Origin: Komagataeibacter sp. FNDCF1
GTDB lineage: Bacteria; Pseudomonadota; Alphaproteobacteria; Acetobacterales; Acetobacteraceae
Assembly: GCF_021295335.1 (NCBI RefSeq)
Contig: NZ_JAIWOT010000001.1
Location: forward strand, 2,868,501 to 2,932,500
Reading direction: 5' to 3'
DNA: 64,000 nt
Position numbers and translations under genes: made by a program. This document shows, in pieces, positions 46,705 through 56,442 of this stretch. The notes under the pieces are model-generated. The model was not told where the DNA came from and made no database searches. It was given only the letters and a program-made list of their open reading frames with translations. Numbering within the stretch: the stretch's first letter is position 1; each line of letters starts with the position of its first letter.

Positions 46705-47538
46705 TCATGAAACGGGCGACGGGCCCGACAGTTCACGTGCCCGCCGGGCGGCGGCCCTGATGGCCGTGGCCAGCGTGGCGGGCCACGCATCGGGTGCCAT
46801 CAGTACCTCCAGCGCCTGCTGCGTGGTGCCGCCGGGGCTGGTCACGTTGCGGCGCAGGGTAGCGGCATCCACGCCGCTGCGGAGCATGAGCGCACCGGCC
46901 CCCGCCACGGTCTGGCGCGCAATCTGTCGGGCAAGTGCGGGGGGCAGGCCCTCCATGGTGCCGACCTGTTCCAGCAGTTCGGCCAGCAGGAAGACATAGG
47001 CCGGCCCGCTGCCGGATATAGCGGTCACCACATCCATCTGGTCTTCATGTTCGATCCAGGCCACATCACCCACGGCGCGCATCAGCCGCGTGCACAGGCT
47101 GCGCTGCGCGGCCGTGGCGGTGGGGGCATAGCACACGCTCATGCCCTGCCCGATGCTGCTGGGCGTGTTGGGCATGACGCGGATCACGACCGGCACCGGA
47201 CTGCCCGCGGGCAGGGCCTTGTCCAACCCGTCCGTCAGGGCGCCTACCGTCCGGCCCGCCAGAACCGACAGGACCGGTGCGCGCAGGGCAAAGGGGGCGA
47301 TGGCGGACATGACGGCATCCACCTTCTGCGGTTTGGTGGCCAGTACGATCATGCCGGGGTGGAAGGTGTCGGGTATCTCATCCATGCTGCGGACAAGATG
47401 GTGGGGCGCGGGGACGGAGGGGCGATGCCGGTCGAGGATGAAGGAAGGGGCAAGCCCTTCCTTCAGCCAGCCATCAAGCATGGCCCCCCCCATGTTCCCG
47501 CAGCCGACAAGCAGGATGGGGGGAAGCATGCCGTCCAT
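46705..47538 (-). CDS. proC: Pyrroline-5-carboxylate reductase
   Basis: A 277-residue reductase for the last step of proline synthesis. Rossmann VGCGNMGGAML near the N-terminus, the substrate region RVMPNTPSSIGQGMS, and the ISGSGPAYVFLLAE block near residues 165-180 are intact. The ATG at 47538 overlaps the YbjN stop (TGATG); ATG 4 codons later is possible. proB/proA are elsewhere (proA at 58165). Confidence 0.94.
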   Translation of the reverse strand: MDGMLPPILLVGCGNMGGAMLDGWLKEGLAPSFILDRHRPSVPAPHHLVRSMDEIPDTFHPGMIVLATKPQKVDAVMSAIAPFALRAPVLSVLAGRTVGALTDGLDKALPAGSPVPVVIRVMPNTPSSIGQGMSVCYAPTATAAQRSLCTRLMRAVGDVAWIEHEDQMDVVTAISGSGPAYVFLLAELLEQVGTMEGLPPALARQIARQTVAGAGALMLRSGVDAATLRRNVTSPGGTTQQALEVLMAPDAWPATLATAIRAAARRARELSGPSPVS

Positions 47539-48041
47539 CAGGCCATTCCCGCGCAGTCAAGCATGGCCGCTTCCAGCGCCTCTGCCGGTTTCTTGCCGCC
47601 CCACAGCACGAACTGGAAGGCGGGGTAGAAGCGCTCGCATTCGGTCAGGGCGATGTCGATCATGTCTTCCAGGCTTTCCATGGATGCGCCGCGTGAACCG
47701 CGCAGCAGCACGGCATGGCGGAAGACGGGCGTGCCGTGTTCAAGATCCATGCCGAAATGGCCGATCCACAGCCGCTCGTTGGCCAGGGCCACCAGTTCGA
47801 ACAGGTTGTGGCGCTGCTCGGCAGGGACCTTGAGGTCGAACGTGCAGGTGAAATGCATGGCGCTGACTTCTTCCGACCAGCAGAAGAACAGGCCGTAATC
47901 GCACCATTTGCCCGGTGCCTCGGCCGCCATTTCCGAATCGCTGCGGCGTTCGAAATTCCAGTCATATCCGCCCACGATCTGTTCCATCAGATCGAGTGGA
48001 TTCGTATTGCGTGTGCGTGTTGTCTGAGTCAGAGCAGGCAT
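47538..48041 (-). CDS. YbjN-domain protein
   Basis: A 167-residue protein of the YbjN-type (type III chaperone-like fold) group: NPLDLMEQIVGGYDWNFERRSDSEMA, NERLWIGHFGMDLEHGTPVFRHAVLLRG. In alphaproteobacteria it is usual next to proC and the TetR/COQ9-like gene. Function unclear; suggested roles are chaperone-like. Overlaps proC by one base (TGATG). Confidence 0.85.
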   Translation of the reverse strand: MPALTQTTRTRNTNPLDLMEQIVGGYDWNFERRSDSEMAAEAPGKWCDYGLFFCWSEEVSAMHFTCTFDLKVPAEQRHNLFELVALANERLWIGHFGMDLEHGTPVFRHAVLLRGSRGASMESLEDMIDIALTECERFYPAFQFVLWGGKKPAEALEAAMLDCAGMA

Positions 48042-48191
48042 GTGGCACTCCCCGAAGCCGTCGTGGAGGAAATCCGGCTGGTGGCCGGATTCCGTGTCTC
48101 TGCAACCCGGTCCGTGTTCTGTTGCGGGGAATCAGGATGCGGACCGTGCTGTTACACTATGGCCCGCGGGCACCGGCTGCAAGTGTTGTGC

Positions 48192-48482
48192 TCAGGGGCC
48201 GGAACGCGGGGCGGGCGCGGTCAGGCTGGCTTCAAGATCGGATACGCGTTCTTCCAGGCGGGAGATGCGGTTTTCCATTTCCGCCTGGGCCAGGCGGGCG
48301 CGGGTGGCGACTTCGCGCACCACCTCGAATTCATCGCGGCGCACCAGGTTCAGGCTGCCGAGCGTTTCATCCACGCGCGCGCGGACGATGGCGCCGATTT
48401 CCTCGCGCACACCGGCCAGTGCCGAGAACGCGCCACCGGCCACACCGGCAAGATCATCAAGAATGCGGGGCCTGTCGGACAT
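48192..48482 (-). CDS. ubiK: UbiK-family ubiquinone biosynthesis accessory factor
   Basis: A 96-residue protein with an N-terminal amphipathic helix and a C-terminal coiled coil (RLAQAEMENRISRLEERVSDLEASL), the BMFP/UbiK layout. UbiK helps aerobic ubiquinone synthesis. Start 48482 (MSDRPRILDDLAGVAGG) is preferred. In alphaproteobacteria it commonly precedes lgt divergently; here hldD is placed between. Confidence 0.85.
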   Translation of the reverse strand: MSDRPRILDDLAGVAGGAFSALAGVREEIGAIVRARVDETLGSLNLVRRDEFEVVREVATRARLAQAEMENRISRLEERVSDLEASLTAPAPRSGP

Positions 48483-48661
48483 GATGGATACTCCAAGGAC
48501 GTGCCGCGCTGCGTCTTTTGCCAGACCCCGCGCGGGATGAAAGCAGGCACTATAGACACATTGCCGCCTCAGGGCTATCCGCACGATGGGAATGGGCGCG
48601 CACGGGCGGCGCCCGCGGCATTCAGGAAACGGAATTCGGGCAAGCAGGGGAGCGCGGGACA

Positions 48662-49642
48662 GTGATCGTGATTACGGGTGGCGCGGGCTTTATCGGTTCA
48701 TGCATGCAGCAGGCACTTCATGCGCGTGGCGTGGAGACGGTGGTGGTGGACTGGCTGGGCAGCGCGGGCAAGTGGCGCAACCTGCGCCACCATGCTCCCT
48801 GCCGGATCATAGCCCCCGAGGTGCTGGATGGATGGCTCGCGACCCGGCCGGATGTATCGGCCGTCATCCACCTTGGCGCCATAAGCGAGACCACGGCCAC
48901 GGATGGGGACCTGGTGTGGCGTACCAACGTGGACCTGTCCGACCGGCTGGCGGAATGGTGCGCGCAGGAGGGGGTACGCTTCATCTACGCCTCATCCGCC
49001 GCAACCTATGGCGCGGCGGACAGGGTGGAACAGTTCAGCGATGACCCGGCAGGCCTTGACCGGCTCAGCCCGCTCAACCTTTATGGCTGGTCCAAGCAGG
49101 CGTTTGACCTGGGTCTGCTGCGCCGTCTGGATAAAGGCGAGCTGCCCGGCCTGTCATGGGCGGGGCTGAAGTTCTTCAATGTGTATGGACCCAACGAGTA
49201 CCACAAGGGGAACATGATCTCGGTGGTCAGGGTCAAGTATGACGAGGCCCGCGCGGGCCAGCCCCTGCGCCTGTTCCGCTCCGACGTGCCGGGCCTGGCC
49301 GACGGGGCGCAGGCGCGTGACTTCATATGGGTGGGTGACGTGGTGGATGTCATGCTCTGGCTGCTGGAGCACGGGCATGTGACCGGACTGTTCAACTGCG
49401 GCACGGGCATTGCCCGCACCTATGCCGACCTGGCCCATGCGGTGTGCGATGCCGCCGGTGTTGCCCGCCAGATCGAATTCATCGACATGCCACAGGTCCT
49501 GCGCGGGCAGTACCAGTCCTTTACCTGTGCGGACATGCGCAGGCTGCGGGCTGCGGGCTATACCCGCCCCTTCACCACGCTGGAAGACGGGGTGCGCCAT
49601 TACGTGCAGGACTATCTTGCCCGTCCCGACCCCTATCTCTAG
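48662..49642 (+). CDS. hldD: ADP-glyceromanno-heptose 6-epimerase
   Basis: A 326-residue extended SDR, converting ADP-D- to ADP-L-glycero-D-manno-heptose for the LPS core. Nucleotide motif ITGGAGFIGSC, catalytic LYGWSKQAFD (YxxxK), NVYGPNEYHKGNM and the DFIWVGDVVDVMLWL region identify HldD/RfaD. GTG start at 48662 with GGGGAG ahead. Sits between ubiK (divergent) and lgt; the other heptose genes are not in the window. Confidence 0.9.
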   Translation: MIVITGGAGFIGSCMQQALHARGVETVVVDWLGSAGKWRNLRHHAPCRIIAPEVLDGWLATRPDVSAVIHLGAISETTATDGDLVWRTNVDLSDRLAEWCAQEGVRFIYASSAATYGAADRVEQFSDDPAGLDRLSPLNLYGWSKQAFDLGLLRRLDKGELPGLSWAGLKFFNVYGPNEYHKGNMISVVRVKYDEARAGQPLRLFRSDVPGLADGAQARDFIWVGDVVDVMLWLLEHGHVTGLFNCGTGIARTYADLAHAVCDAAGVARQIEFIDMPQVLRGQYQSFTCADMRRLRAAGYTRPFTTLEDGVRHYVQDYLARPDPYL

Positions 49643-49690
49643 GCATCGCGCCCGGTGCCGCCGCAACCATGAGACAATGAAAGTGGGCCG

Positions 49691-50545
49691 ATGCTGCCTG
49701 TCCTGATCTTTCCGCAGTTCGATCCGGTAATGGTCCATTTCGGGCCGTTCGTCATCCGCTGGTACGCCATGGCCTATATCGTGGCACTGGTGGCGGGATG
49801 GCGGATCGCGCGCCACCTGGTGGCCCTGCCGCCGCGGGCGGCGACCACGGTGCAGGTGGATGACTTCCTGACATGGGCGACGCTGGGCGTGGTGCTGGGG
49901 GGGCGGCTTGGCTATATCCTGTTCTACCAGCCGGGCTATTACTTGGCCCATCCGCTCAATATCCTGCAGGTCTGGCATGGCGGCATGTCGTTCCATGGCG
50001 GGGCGGCGGGCGTGATCATTGCGCTGATCGTGTTCACGCGGCTCAACGGGCTGAGCTTCCTCGCCTTTTCCGACCGGATCACCACGGTGGTGCCCATCGG
50101 GCTGGGGCTGGGGCGTATCGCCAACTTCATCAATGGCGAACTGTGGGGGCGGCCCGCGCCATCCTCCCTGCCATGGGCCATGATCTTTCCCGATGCGGGG
50201 CCGGAACCGCGCCATCCCTCTGAACTGTATGAGGCCTTTGCCGAAGGGCTGGTCCTGTTCACCGTGCTGTGGTGCGTCTCGCGCAGCCTGCGCGTGCGCC
50301 AGCATCCCGGCTTCATCGCGGGACTGTTCCTGTTCGGCTATGCCGTGGCGCGCACGGTGTGCGAATGCTTCCGCGAACCCGATGCCTTCATCGGCTTCCT
50401 GCCCTTTGGCGTGACCATGGGGCAGGTGCTGTGCGTGCCCATGGCCATCGGGGGGCTGGGGCTCATGCTCAATGCATGGATGCGGCCCGCGCGCACATCC
50501 GTCATGGCCGAGCCGGAGGCACCGGATGGCGGAACAGCGCGGTGA
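49691..50545 (+). CDS. lgt: Prolipoprotein diacylglyceryl transferase
   Basis: A 284-residue seven-span membrane enzyme that attaches diacylglycerol to lipoprotein cysteines. The signature GRIANFINGELWGRP (Lgt signature) and HPSELYEA are intact; YAMAYIVALVAGW is the N-terminal span. Ends GTGA-overlapped with the NDUFAF7-like gene. Confidence 0.96.
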   Translation: MLPVLIFPQFDPVMVHFGPFVIRWYAMAYIVALVAGWRIARHLVALPPRAATTVQVDDFLTWATLGVVLGGRLGYILFYQPGYYLAHPLNILQVWHGGMSFHGGAAGVIIALIVFTRLNGLSFLAFSDRITTVVPIGLGLGRIANFINGELWGRPAPSSLPWAMIFPDAGPEPRHPSELYEAFAEGLVLFTVLWCVSRSLRVRQHPGFIAGLFLFGYAVARTVCECFREPDAFIGFLPFGVTMGQVLCVPMAIGGLGLMLNAWMRPARTSVMAEPEAPDGGTAR

Positions 50546-51585
50546 ATGACGCGGGCGAACGCCTGGACCATTTCATGGCCCGGGCGAATGCCGCCTATTA
50601 CGCGGGATGTGACCCGTTTGCCGATTTCATTACTTCGCCTGAAATATCACAGATGTTCGGCGAACTGCTGGGGGCATGGGTTGCCGTTGTGTGGGGGCAG
50701 CTTGGCCGTCCGGACCCGTTCATGCTGGTGGAGGCGGGACCGGGCCGTGGCACGCTCATGGCCGATGCGCTGCGCCTCGTGCGCCGTGTCGCGCCTGCCT
50801 GCCACCGGGCGGCGCGCCTGCACCTGATCGAGACCTCGCCCCGCCTGCGCGGCGTGCAGGCGCGCGCGCTGCAGGGGGCGACTGCCGTTCCCGCCTGCTG
50901 GCATGACAGTCTGGCCACCGTGCCGGATGGCCCGATGGTGCTGCTGGCCAACGAATTCCTGGATGCGCTGCCGGTCCGCCAGTTCATAAGGCGGGCAGGG
51001 GGCTGGGATGAGCATTTTGTGCGGCACGGCGCATTCAGGCGCGTGCCCGCGTCTTTTCCGCCCGACCATCCCGCCCGCACGCGCCCGGTGCCGGAGGGCG
51101 GCGTGCTGGAAACCTGCCAGCCGGCGCTGGAGTTCACGCAGGCCCTTGCCGTACGGCTGCGGCGCTGGCCGGGTGCCGCGCTGCTGGTTGATTATGGCTA
51201 CGATGCCCCAGCATGGGGGGACAGCCTGCAGGCCCTGCGTAACGGCCACCCGGCCGATCCGCTGTGCGACCCCGGCATGGCGGACCTGACCGCGCATGTC
51301 GATTTCCGTTCCATCGCGGATGCGGCGTGCACCGTGGATGTATGGGGCAGCGTGCCGCAGGGTCGGTTCCTGTCGGCACTGGGGCTTGCGGCCCGCTGCG
51401 CGCAGCTTGAGCGTGCGGCCCCGAAGCAGGCGGGCGAGATCAGGGCGGCGGCGGCAAGGCTTGCGGCGCCGGAGCGCATGGGTCAGTTTTTTCGCGTGCT
51501 CGGACTTTCGGCGGGGGTAACGGGCGACCTGCCGGGTTTTGCGGGCAGGCGTACCGACGACGCAACGGCCAACAGGGAAACATGA
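50542..51585 (+). CDS. SAM-dependent methyltransferase (NDUFAF7/MidA family)
   Basis: A 347-residue protein of the MidA/NDUFAF7 family, mitochondrial members of which methylate an Arg of complex I subunit NDUFS2. SAM-binding region VEAGPGRGTLMADALR; ANEFLDALPVRQF is the family's signature, and DYGYDAPAWGDSLQAL follows. GTG start overlaps the lgt stop (GTGA). Second complex-I-linked gene of the window with the NDUFA12 homologue. Confidence 0.88.
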   Translation: MNDAGERLDHFMARANAAYYAGCDPFADFITSPEISQMFGELLGAWVAVVWGQLGRPDPFMLVEAGPGRGTLMADALRLVRRVAPACHRAARLHLIETSPRLRGVQARALQGATAVPACWHDSLATVPDGPMVLLANEFLDALPVRQFIRRAGGWDEHFVRHGAFRRVPASFPPDHPARTRPVPEGGVLETCQPALEFTQALAVRLRRWPGAALLVDYGYDAPAWGDSLQALRNGHPADPLCDPGMADLTAHVDFRSIADAACTVDVWGSVPQGRFLSALGLAARCAQLERAAPKQAGEIRAAAARLAAPERMGQFFRVLGLSAGVTGDLPGFAGRRTDDATANRET

Positions 51586-51588
51586 CAG

Positions 51589-52380
51589 ATGACGGACAGC
51601 GCCATTACGGATGCACAGGTCGTGCGTGCGCCATTTCTTGCCGCGACCCGGCATGGCTTCTTTACCCGGCAGGGGGGTGTTTCCACCGGGCCTTATGCCA
51701 GCCTGAACTGTTCCACCCGCTCGGCCGATGCGGCCGGGGCCGTGCGTGAGAACCGCCGTCGTGTCGCGCATCATGTCGGTGTGCGACCCGAGCACCTGCT
51801 GGGTCTTACGCAGGTGCATGGCGACCACACCATTACCGTCACCACCCCATGGGCCGAGGGTGCCGGACCAGAGGGTGACGGGCTGGTGACCAGCCGCCCC
51901 GGCCTTGCGCTCGGGGTGATTACCGCCGATTGCGCGCCCATCCTGTTCAGCAATGCACGGGGCACGGTGGTGGGGGCCGCGCATGCGGGCTGGCGCGGGG
52001 CCTGTGGGGGCATTATGGAATCGGTCGTGGCCGCCATGGGTGCGCTGGGCTGCGCGGCAGGTGACATCAGCGCGGTGGTCGGCCCGTGCATTGCCCCCCG
52101 GAGTTATGAGGTGGGTCCGGACATGCGGGACGCGGTGCTGGCGTGCGATGCATCCGCCACGGACTTTTTTGTGCCAGCCGCGCGGCAGGGGCATTTCATG
52201 TTCGACCTGCCGGGTTACTGCGTGGCGCGGCTGGAACGGTGCGGGGTCGGGCGCGCCATGGCGGTGGGACTTGATACGCTGCACGATGAAGCCCGGTTTT
52301 TCAGCCATCGCCGCCGCACGCTGGCAGGTGGCGGCCCGATCGGCCACCAGATTTCCGTTATTGCCTGCCGGGGGCTATAG
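51589..52380 (+). CDS. pgeF: Peptidoglycan editing factor PgeF (laccase-domain)
   Basis: A 263-residue YfiH/DUF152 protein. Metal-ligand residues His77 (QVHGD), Cys115 (TADCAP) and His132 (AHAGWRG) are intact, with VGPCIAPRSYEVG. PgeF removes misincorporated amino acids from peptidoglycan precursors and its purine-nucleoside-related activity has also been reported. Four bp after the NDUFAF7-like gene. Confidence 0.93.
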   Translation: MTDSAITDAQVVRAPFLAATRHGFFTRQGGVSTGPYASLNCSTRSADAAGAVRENRRRVAHHVGVRPEHLLGLTQVHGDHTITVTTPWAEGAGPEGDGLVTSRPGLALGVITADCAPILFSNARGTVVGAAHAGWRGACGGIMESVVAAMGALGCAAGDISAVVGPCIAPRSYEVGPDMRDAVLACDASATDFFVPAARQGHFMFDLPGYCVARLERCGVGRAMAVGLDTLHDEARFFSHRRRTLAGGGPIGHQISVIACRGL

Positions 52381-52388
52381 ATAGGTTC

Positions 52389-53915
52389 ATGATGTCAGAA
52401 GTTTTTGCCCGGCGGCTGGTCATGATGTCAGCCATCGTAGCACTGGGTGGCTGCGTCAGCATGCCGCAGCCTTTCCGCCATAATGGTGCGAATGGTGTGG
52501 TCCAGGCCCCGACCGCGCGGCTGGCCGTGCCGGTATCTGACGTATCGGGCACGGATGCGGCGGGTGCGCAGGCCTGGCAGCATGCCATGGTCGATTCCCT
52601 GGTGGCGCAGTCCGTGCCCGCCATGGGCCAGCCCGTCCGCCCCGGTGACTGGTGGCTGAAGATGACGGCCGCCGCCAGCAATGGCACGGTCGTGCCGACC
52701 TATGCCGTCATAACCCCCAAGGGCGAGGAACGGGGCCACATGGATGGCGCCCCCGTTCCCGCCGTGCAGTGGCAGGCGGTTGACGGGCAGGCCGTTACCC
52801 GTTCGGCGCAGATGGCGGCCCCCGGTGTTGCGGAACTGCTGACCGGCATCCAGGCCGCGCAGATGCAGAAGGACCCCAACAGCCTCAAGAACCGCCCGGC
52901 CCATGTGTATTTTGCAGGCGTGCAGGGCGCACCGGGCGATGGCGACCGTGCCCTGGCGCGCGCCTTCATCGCCGCCTTCCCCGATGCGCATGAGGATATC
53001 CGCCATACCGCCACGGGGGCCGACTACACCGTGCGCTGCACCGTCGTGCTCAATGACGCGGTCACCACGACATCATTGAACCGGCAGCAGCATATCGTGC
53101 TGACATGGCAGGTGGTCGACGCACAGGGCAAGGAAGCGGGCGCCGCCACCCAGATCCATGACATCAAGGCCCATTCGCTCGACCAGAAATGGGGCGATGT
53201 CGCGGTAGCGGCAGCCGATGAGGCGGCGGGCGCCGCCCGGCAGATCATCACGCGCTATTCCGGTCGGGCAAACATGCCGCTGGCGGCGGATGGCACGCTG
53301 GCACCCCGGCAGGCCACCGCTCCATCGCAGCCAGCCGTTGCCAGTACGGCTGCGGCTGGCGGGCAACAGGCCGTGCCGCCCGCCACGCAGAAGCCTGCTG
53401 CCAGCCCGCCCGTGACCCAGCCCGCCCCGGTTGCCATGACCGCCGCAGCACCCGCGCCCGCAGCCCCGGTTCCGACCGTGTCCCCCGTGGCCACGCCCGC
53501 ACGCGCCGTGGCGGCCCCCGCGCCAGCGCCCACCCCCGTAATGGCGGCAGGCCCTGCCGTCACCCGGGCTGCCCCCATTGTTCCGGCCGTGGTGCCGGCC
53601 GCGTCCGTTCCGGTGGTGACGCCCGCTGCCGTGGCCACCTCCACGCCCCGGCCCCGACCGGCTGCCACGGCGGCGCCTGCCGCGCGTCAGTCCGCGCAAT
53701 GGCCCCCCATGCCCAGCGCGGCGGCCCCCGCCACGCCGCCGGATGCGGGCACGCATGAAGTCCATGGCACACCCGTGGCCGCCACGCCGCCCGCCGCAAC
53801 GCCGGCCATGCCGGTGCGGCCCTTCCCCGGCGTGACCCTGCCGCCGCTGCGTGCCGGTGTGACGGATCAGCAACGACGGGCTGATGTGCGGTCGCCGCCC
53901 GGCATAGACAGGTGA
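52389..53915 (+). CDS. Lipoprotein with long Pro/Ala-rich tail
   Basis: A 508-residue protein with a clear lipobox (ALGGC, Cys22), so processed by the Lgt encoded just upstream. Residues to about 290 are a folded domain of unrecognised family with conserved-looking VRCTVVLNDAVTTT and HIVLTWQVVDAQG segments. From about 310 to the end the chain is almost only Pro, Ala, Val, Thr and Gln, a likely wall-spanning linker. Function unknown. Eight bp after pgeF. Confidence 0.75.
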   Translation: MMSEVFARRLVMMSAIVALGGCVSMPQPFRHNGANGVVQAPTARLAVPVSDVSGTDAAGAQAWQHAMVDSLVAQSVPAMGQPVRPGDWWLKMTAAASNGTVVPTYAVITPKGEERGHMDGAPVPAVQWQAVDGQAVTRSAQMAAPGVAELLTGIQAAQMQKDPNSLKNRPAHVYFAGVQGAPGDGDRALARAFIAAFPDAHEDIRHTATGADYTVRCTVVLNDAVTTTSLNRQQHIVLTWQVVDAQGKEAGAATQIHDIKAHSLDQKWGDVAVAAADEAAGAARQIITRYSGRANMPLAADGTLAPRQATAPSQPAVASTAAAGGQQAVPPATQKPAASPPVTQPAPVAMTAAAPAPAAPVPTVSPVATPARAVAAPAPAPTPVMAAGPAVTRAAPIVPAVVPAASVPVVTPAAVATSTPRPRPAATAAPAARQSAQWPPMPSAAAPATPPDAGTHEVHGTPVAATPPAATPAMPVRPFPGVTLPPLRAGVTDQQRRADVRSPPGIDR

Positions 53916-53958
53916 CAGGCCATGTGCGGGTTGTTAGAAGGCGGCACATAAAGAGCAG

Positions 53959-53983
53959 GGGCGCGGAAAAAACAGGCGCCCCG
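53959..53983 (+). other. Hairpin in prs leader
   Basis: GGGGCGC (53959-53965) and GCGCCCC (53977-53983) form a 7-bp stem with an A-rich 11-nt loop, 32 bp before the prs start. It may end the upstream lipoprotein transcript or affect prs translation. Confidence 0.45.
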
Positions 53984-54015
53984 TCGCCTGCATCGCCGCC
54001 CGGGAGCGCCACACG

Positions 54016-55005
54016 ATGAAGATTGTCGCCTGTAACAGCAACCTGCCTCTTGCCGAAAAAGTTGCGATGGAGCTGGGGCTGCCGCTTTGCAATGCGACCG
54101 TGCGGCGTTTTGCCGATATGGAGATCTTTGTCGAGATCCATGAGAACGTGCGTGGCGAGGATGTATTCGTCATCCAGAGCACCTGTTCCCCCACCAATGA
54201 CAACCTGATGGAACTGCTGATCATGCTCGACGCGCTGCGTCGTGGCTCGGCACGGCGCATCACGGCGGTCATGCCGTATTTCGGCTATGCCCGGCAGGAC
54301 CGCAAATCCGGTCCCCGCACGCCCATCAGCGCCAAGCTGGTCGCCAACATCCTGGTGGAAGCGGGTGCGAACCGGGTGCTGACCATGGACCTGCATGCCA
54401 TGCAGATACAGGGCTTTTTCGATATTCCGGTCGACAACCTGTACGCGGCCCCGCTGTTCACCCGTGACATCCGTGGCCGCATGAAGCTGCAGGGCGAGCC
54501 CCCGCTGCCCTATGAAGCACCGCCGATGGACATTCCCGGTGGTCCCCACAATCTCATGATCGTCTCGCCCGATGTGGGGGGCGTGGTGCGCGCGCGCCAG
54601 CTGGCGCAGCGGCTGAATGTCGATCTTGCCATCATCGACAAGCGGCGCGAGCGCGCCGGCGTGTCCGAAGTCATGAACGTGATCGGTGACGTACGCGGCC
54701 GCTACTGCATTCTGGTCGATGATATTGTCGATAGTGGCGGTTCGCTGTGCAACGCGGCGGAAGCGCTGATGAAGCATGGGGCCGCGGCGGTGGAAGCCTA
54801 TGTGACCCACGGCGTGCTGACCGGCAGCGCCGTCAGTCGCATCGGCCAGTCGCCGCTGGGCATGCTGACGCTGACCGACAGCATCAAGGCGACCGAAGCG
54901 GTGGAGGAATCGGCCAATATCCGCCAGATCAGCACGGCGGCCCTGATCTCGCGCGCCATGCAGGCCATTTCGGATGAAAGTTCGGTTTCCTCGCTGTTTG
55001 ACTGA
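54016..55005 (+). CDS. prs: Ribose-phosphate pyrophosphokinase
   Basis: A 329-residue PRPP synthetase. Visible: [38 protein letters not shown] and the PRPP loop [14 protein letters not shown] feeds purine, pyrimidine, histidine and NAD synthesis. Normal length. Conserved alphaproteobacterial neighbourhood with rplY, pth and ychF downstream. Confidence 0.96.
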   Translation: MKIVACNSNLPLAEKVAMELGLPLCNATVRRFADMEIFVEIHENVRGEDVFVIQSTCSPTNDNLMELLIMLDALRRGSARRITAVMPYFGYARQDRKSGPRTPISAKLVANILVEAGANRVLTMDLHAMQIQGFFDIPVDNLYAAPLFTRDIRGRMKLQGEPPLPYEAPPMDIPGGPHNLMIVSPDVGGVVRARQLAQRLNVDLAIIDKRRERAGVSEVMNVIGDVRGRYCILVDDIVDSGGSLCNAAEALMKHGAAAVEAYVTHGVLTGSAVSRIGQSPLGMLTLTDSIKATEAVEESANIRQISTAALISRAMQAISDESSVSSLFD

Positions 55006-55072
55006 TGGTGGCATTGACCCTGGCCGTGGCCCGGCGTTACCCCCGGAGAGCTGTATCGAAAAGGAACGCCCG

Positions 55073-55663
55073 ATGACCGACCTGATTTCCCGGCCCTACT
55101 GGTATCTGCGCCATGGGGAGACCGACTGGAATGCACAGGGCCGCTCACAGGGGCGCACGGATATCCCGCTCAATGCCACCGGTGTCGCGCAGGCGGAGGC
55201 GGCGGGGCTGCTTCTGGCGCGGCACTGGCGCGACCATGCGCCGATCGTGCGCATCGTGTCCTCGCCGCTGATACGCGCGCGCCGCACGGCCGAGATCGTG
55301 GCCGACCAGCTTGCCGCCCACGGTGCCCCCCGCTTCGGGGTGGCGCTGGATGACGGACTGAAGGAAGTCTGCTTCGGCGACGAGGAAGGCAAGCCGATGG
55401 GCACGTGGTACGACAGCTGGATTGCAGGCGAGTACACCCCCACCAATGGCGAAAGCTTTGCCGACCTGCGCGAACGCGCGGTCTCGGCTGTCAATCGTGC
55501 GCTGGAGCATGAGGGCGTGCCGCTGATCGTCTGCCATGGCGCCATGTTCCGTGCCCTGCGTGCGGCCATGCATCTCAAGCCCAACGTGCGCCTGCCCAAT
55601 GCCACGCCGATGTGGGCCGAACCGGGGTCCACGCCGGTATGGAGCCTGAGCGCGCTTTCCTGA
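55073..55663 (+). CDS. Histidine phosphatase family protein
   Basis: A 196-residue phosphoglycerate-mutase-fold protein. RHGET near residue 14 carries the phospho-accepting His, with the second His in CHGAMFRALRA and Arg in SPLIRARRTAE. Probably a small-molecule phosphatase rather than a glycolytic mutase. Start 55073 (MTDLISRP...) avoids an upstream frame that lies in the prs end. Confidence 0.88.
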   Translation: MTDLISRPYWYLRHGETDWNAQGRSQGRTDIPLNATGVAQAEAAGLLLARHWRDHAPIVRIVSSPLIRARRTAEIVADQLAAHGAPRFGVALDDGLKEVCFGDEEGKPMGTWYDSWIAGEYTPTNGESFADLRERAVSAVNRALEHEGVPLIVCHGAMFRALRAAMHLKPNVRLPNATPMWAEPGSTPVWSLSALS

Positions 55664-55789
55664 AAAAACGGGCCTGAAAAACGGGCGCAGGCGGGCAGGG
55701 TGATTGCATCGGGCGCGGTTTTCCGTTAAAGGCCGCGCACGCGCTGGCACCCCTGGAGGCCCGCGCGCTTTTGTTTCAGGAGCAGACAA

Positions 55790-56404
55790 GTGACCAAATT
55801 CACGAAAATCGAAGTCTCTTCGCGCGCGAAGGCTGGTAAGGGGGCAGCGCGTGCAACGAGGCGTGCCGGGCTCGTGCCCGGTGTCATCTACGGTGCAGGC
55901 CAGGAACCCGTCCTGATCGCGCTCGACCCCCGTATCGTCCACCGCGAGCTGCACAAGTCCGGCTGGCGTTCGCGCATCTATGACATTTCGGTGGAAAAGG
56001 GCGCATCCGTGCATGCCCTGCTGCGCGAAGTGCAGCTGCACCCCGTGTCCGACGCGCCGATCCATGTCGACTACCAGCGCCTTGCCGCTGGCCACAAGGT
56101 GCATGTGGAAGTGGAAATCCGCTTCGAGGGCGAAGAAGTCTCCCCCGGTGTCAAGCGCGGTGGCGTGATGAACATTGTCCGCCACACGGTGGACGTTGTG
56201 GTCGATCCGGCCAGCATCCCCGAGTTCTTCACCGCCGACCTGTCCAAGCTCGACTTCCACGACAACGTGCGCTGGGAAGACCTGAAGGGCACGGAAAACG
56301 TGACCCCCGTGCTGCATGACAACAACTTCGTCATCGCCAACGTGGCACCGCCCAGCGTTGATGAAGACGCCGAAGCCGCCGAAGGCGAGGCAGCCGAGGG
56401 CTGA
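55790..56404 (+). CDS. rplY: 50S ribosomal protein L25 (Ctc family)
   Basis: A 204-residue L25/Ctc protein: [21 protein letters not shown]-terminus, the [12 protein letters not shown]...[18 protein letters not shown] core and a C-terminal TL5-type domain with an acidic Glu/Ala end. Binds 5S rRNA. GTG start preceded by CAGGAG. Followed by pth, the usual order. Confidence 0.95.
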   Translation: MTKFTKIEVSSRAKAGKGAARATRRAGLVPGVIYGAGQEPVLIALDPRIVHRELHKSGWRSRIYDISVEKGASVHALLREVQLHPVSDAPIHVDYQRLAAGHKVHVEVEIRFEGEEVSPGVKRGGVMNIVRHTVDVVVDPASIPEFFTADLSKLDFHDNVRWEDLKGTENVTPVLHDNNFVIANVAPPSVDEDAEAAEGEAAEG

Positions 56405-56442
56405 TCCACCCCACCGCCCGGATACACGACAGGAGATGAACG

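Noticed and set aside
53073..53873. 266-codon minus-strand Gly/Arg/His-rich frame
   Set aside because: Antisense of the Pro/Ala-rich tail of the lipoprotein gene.
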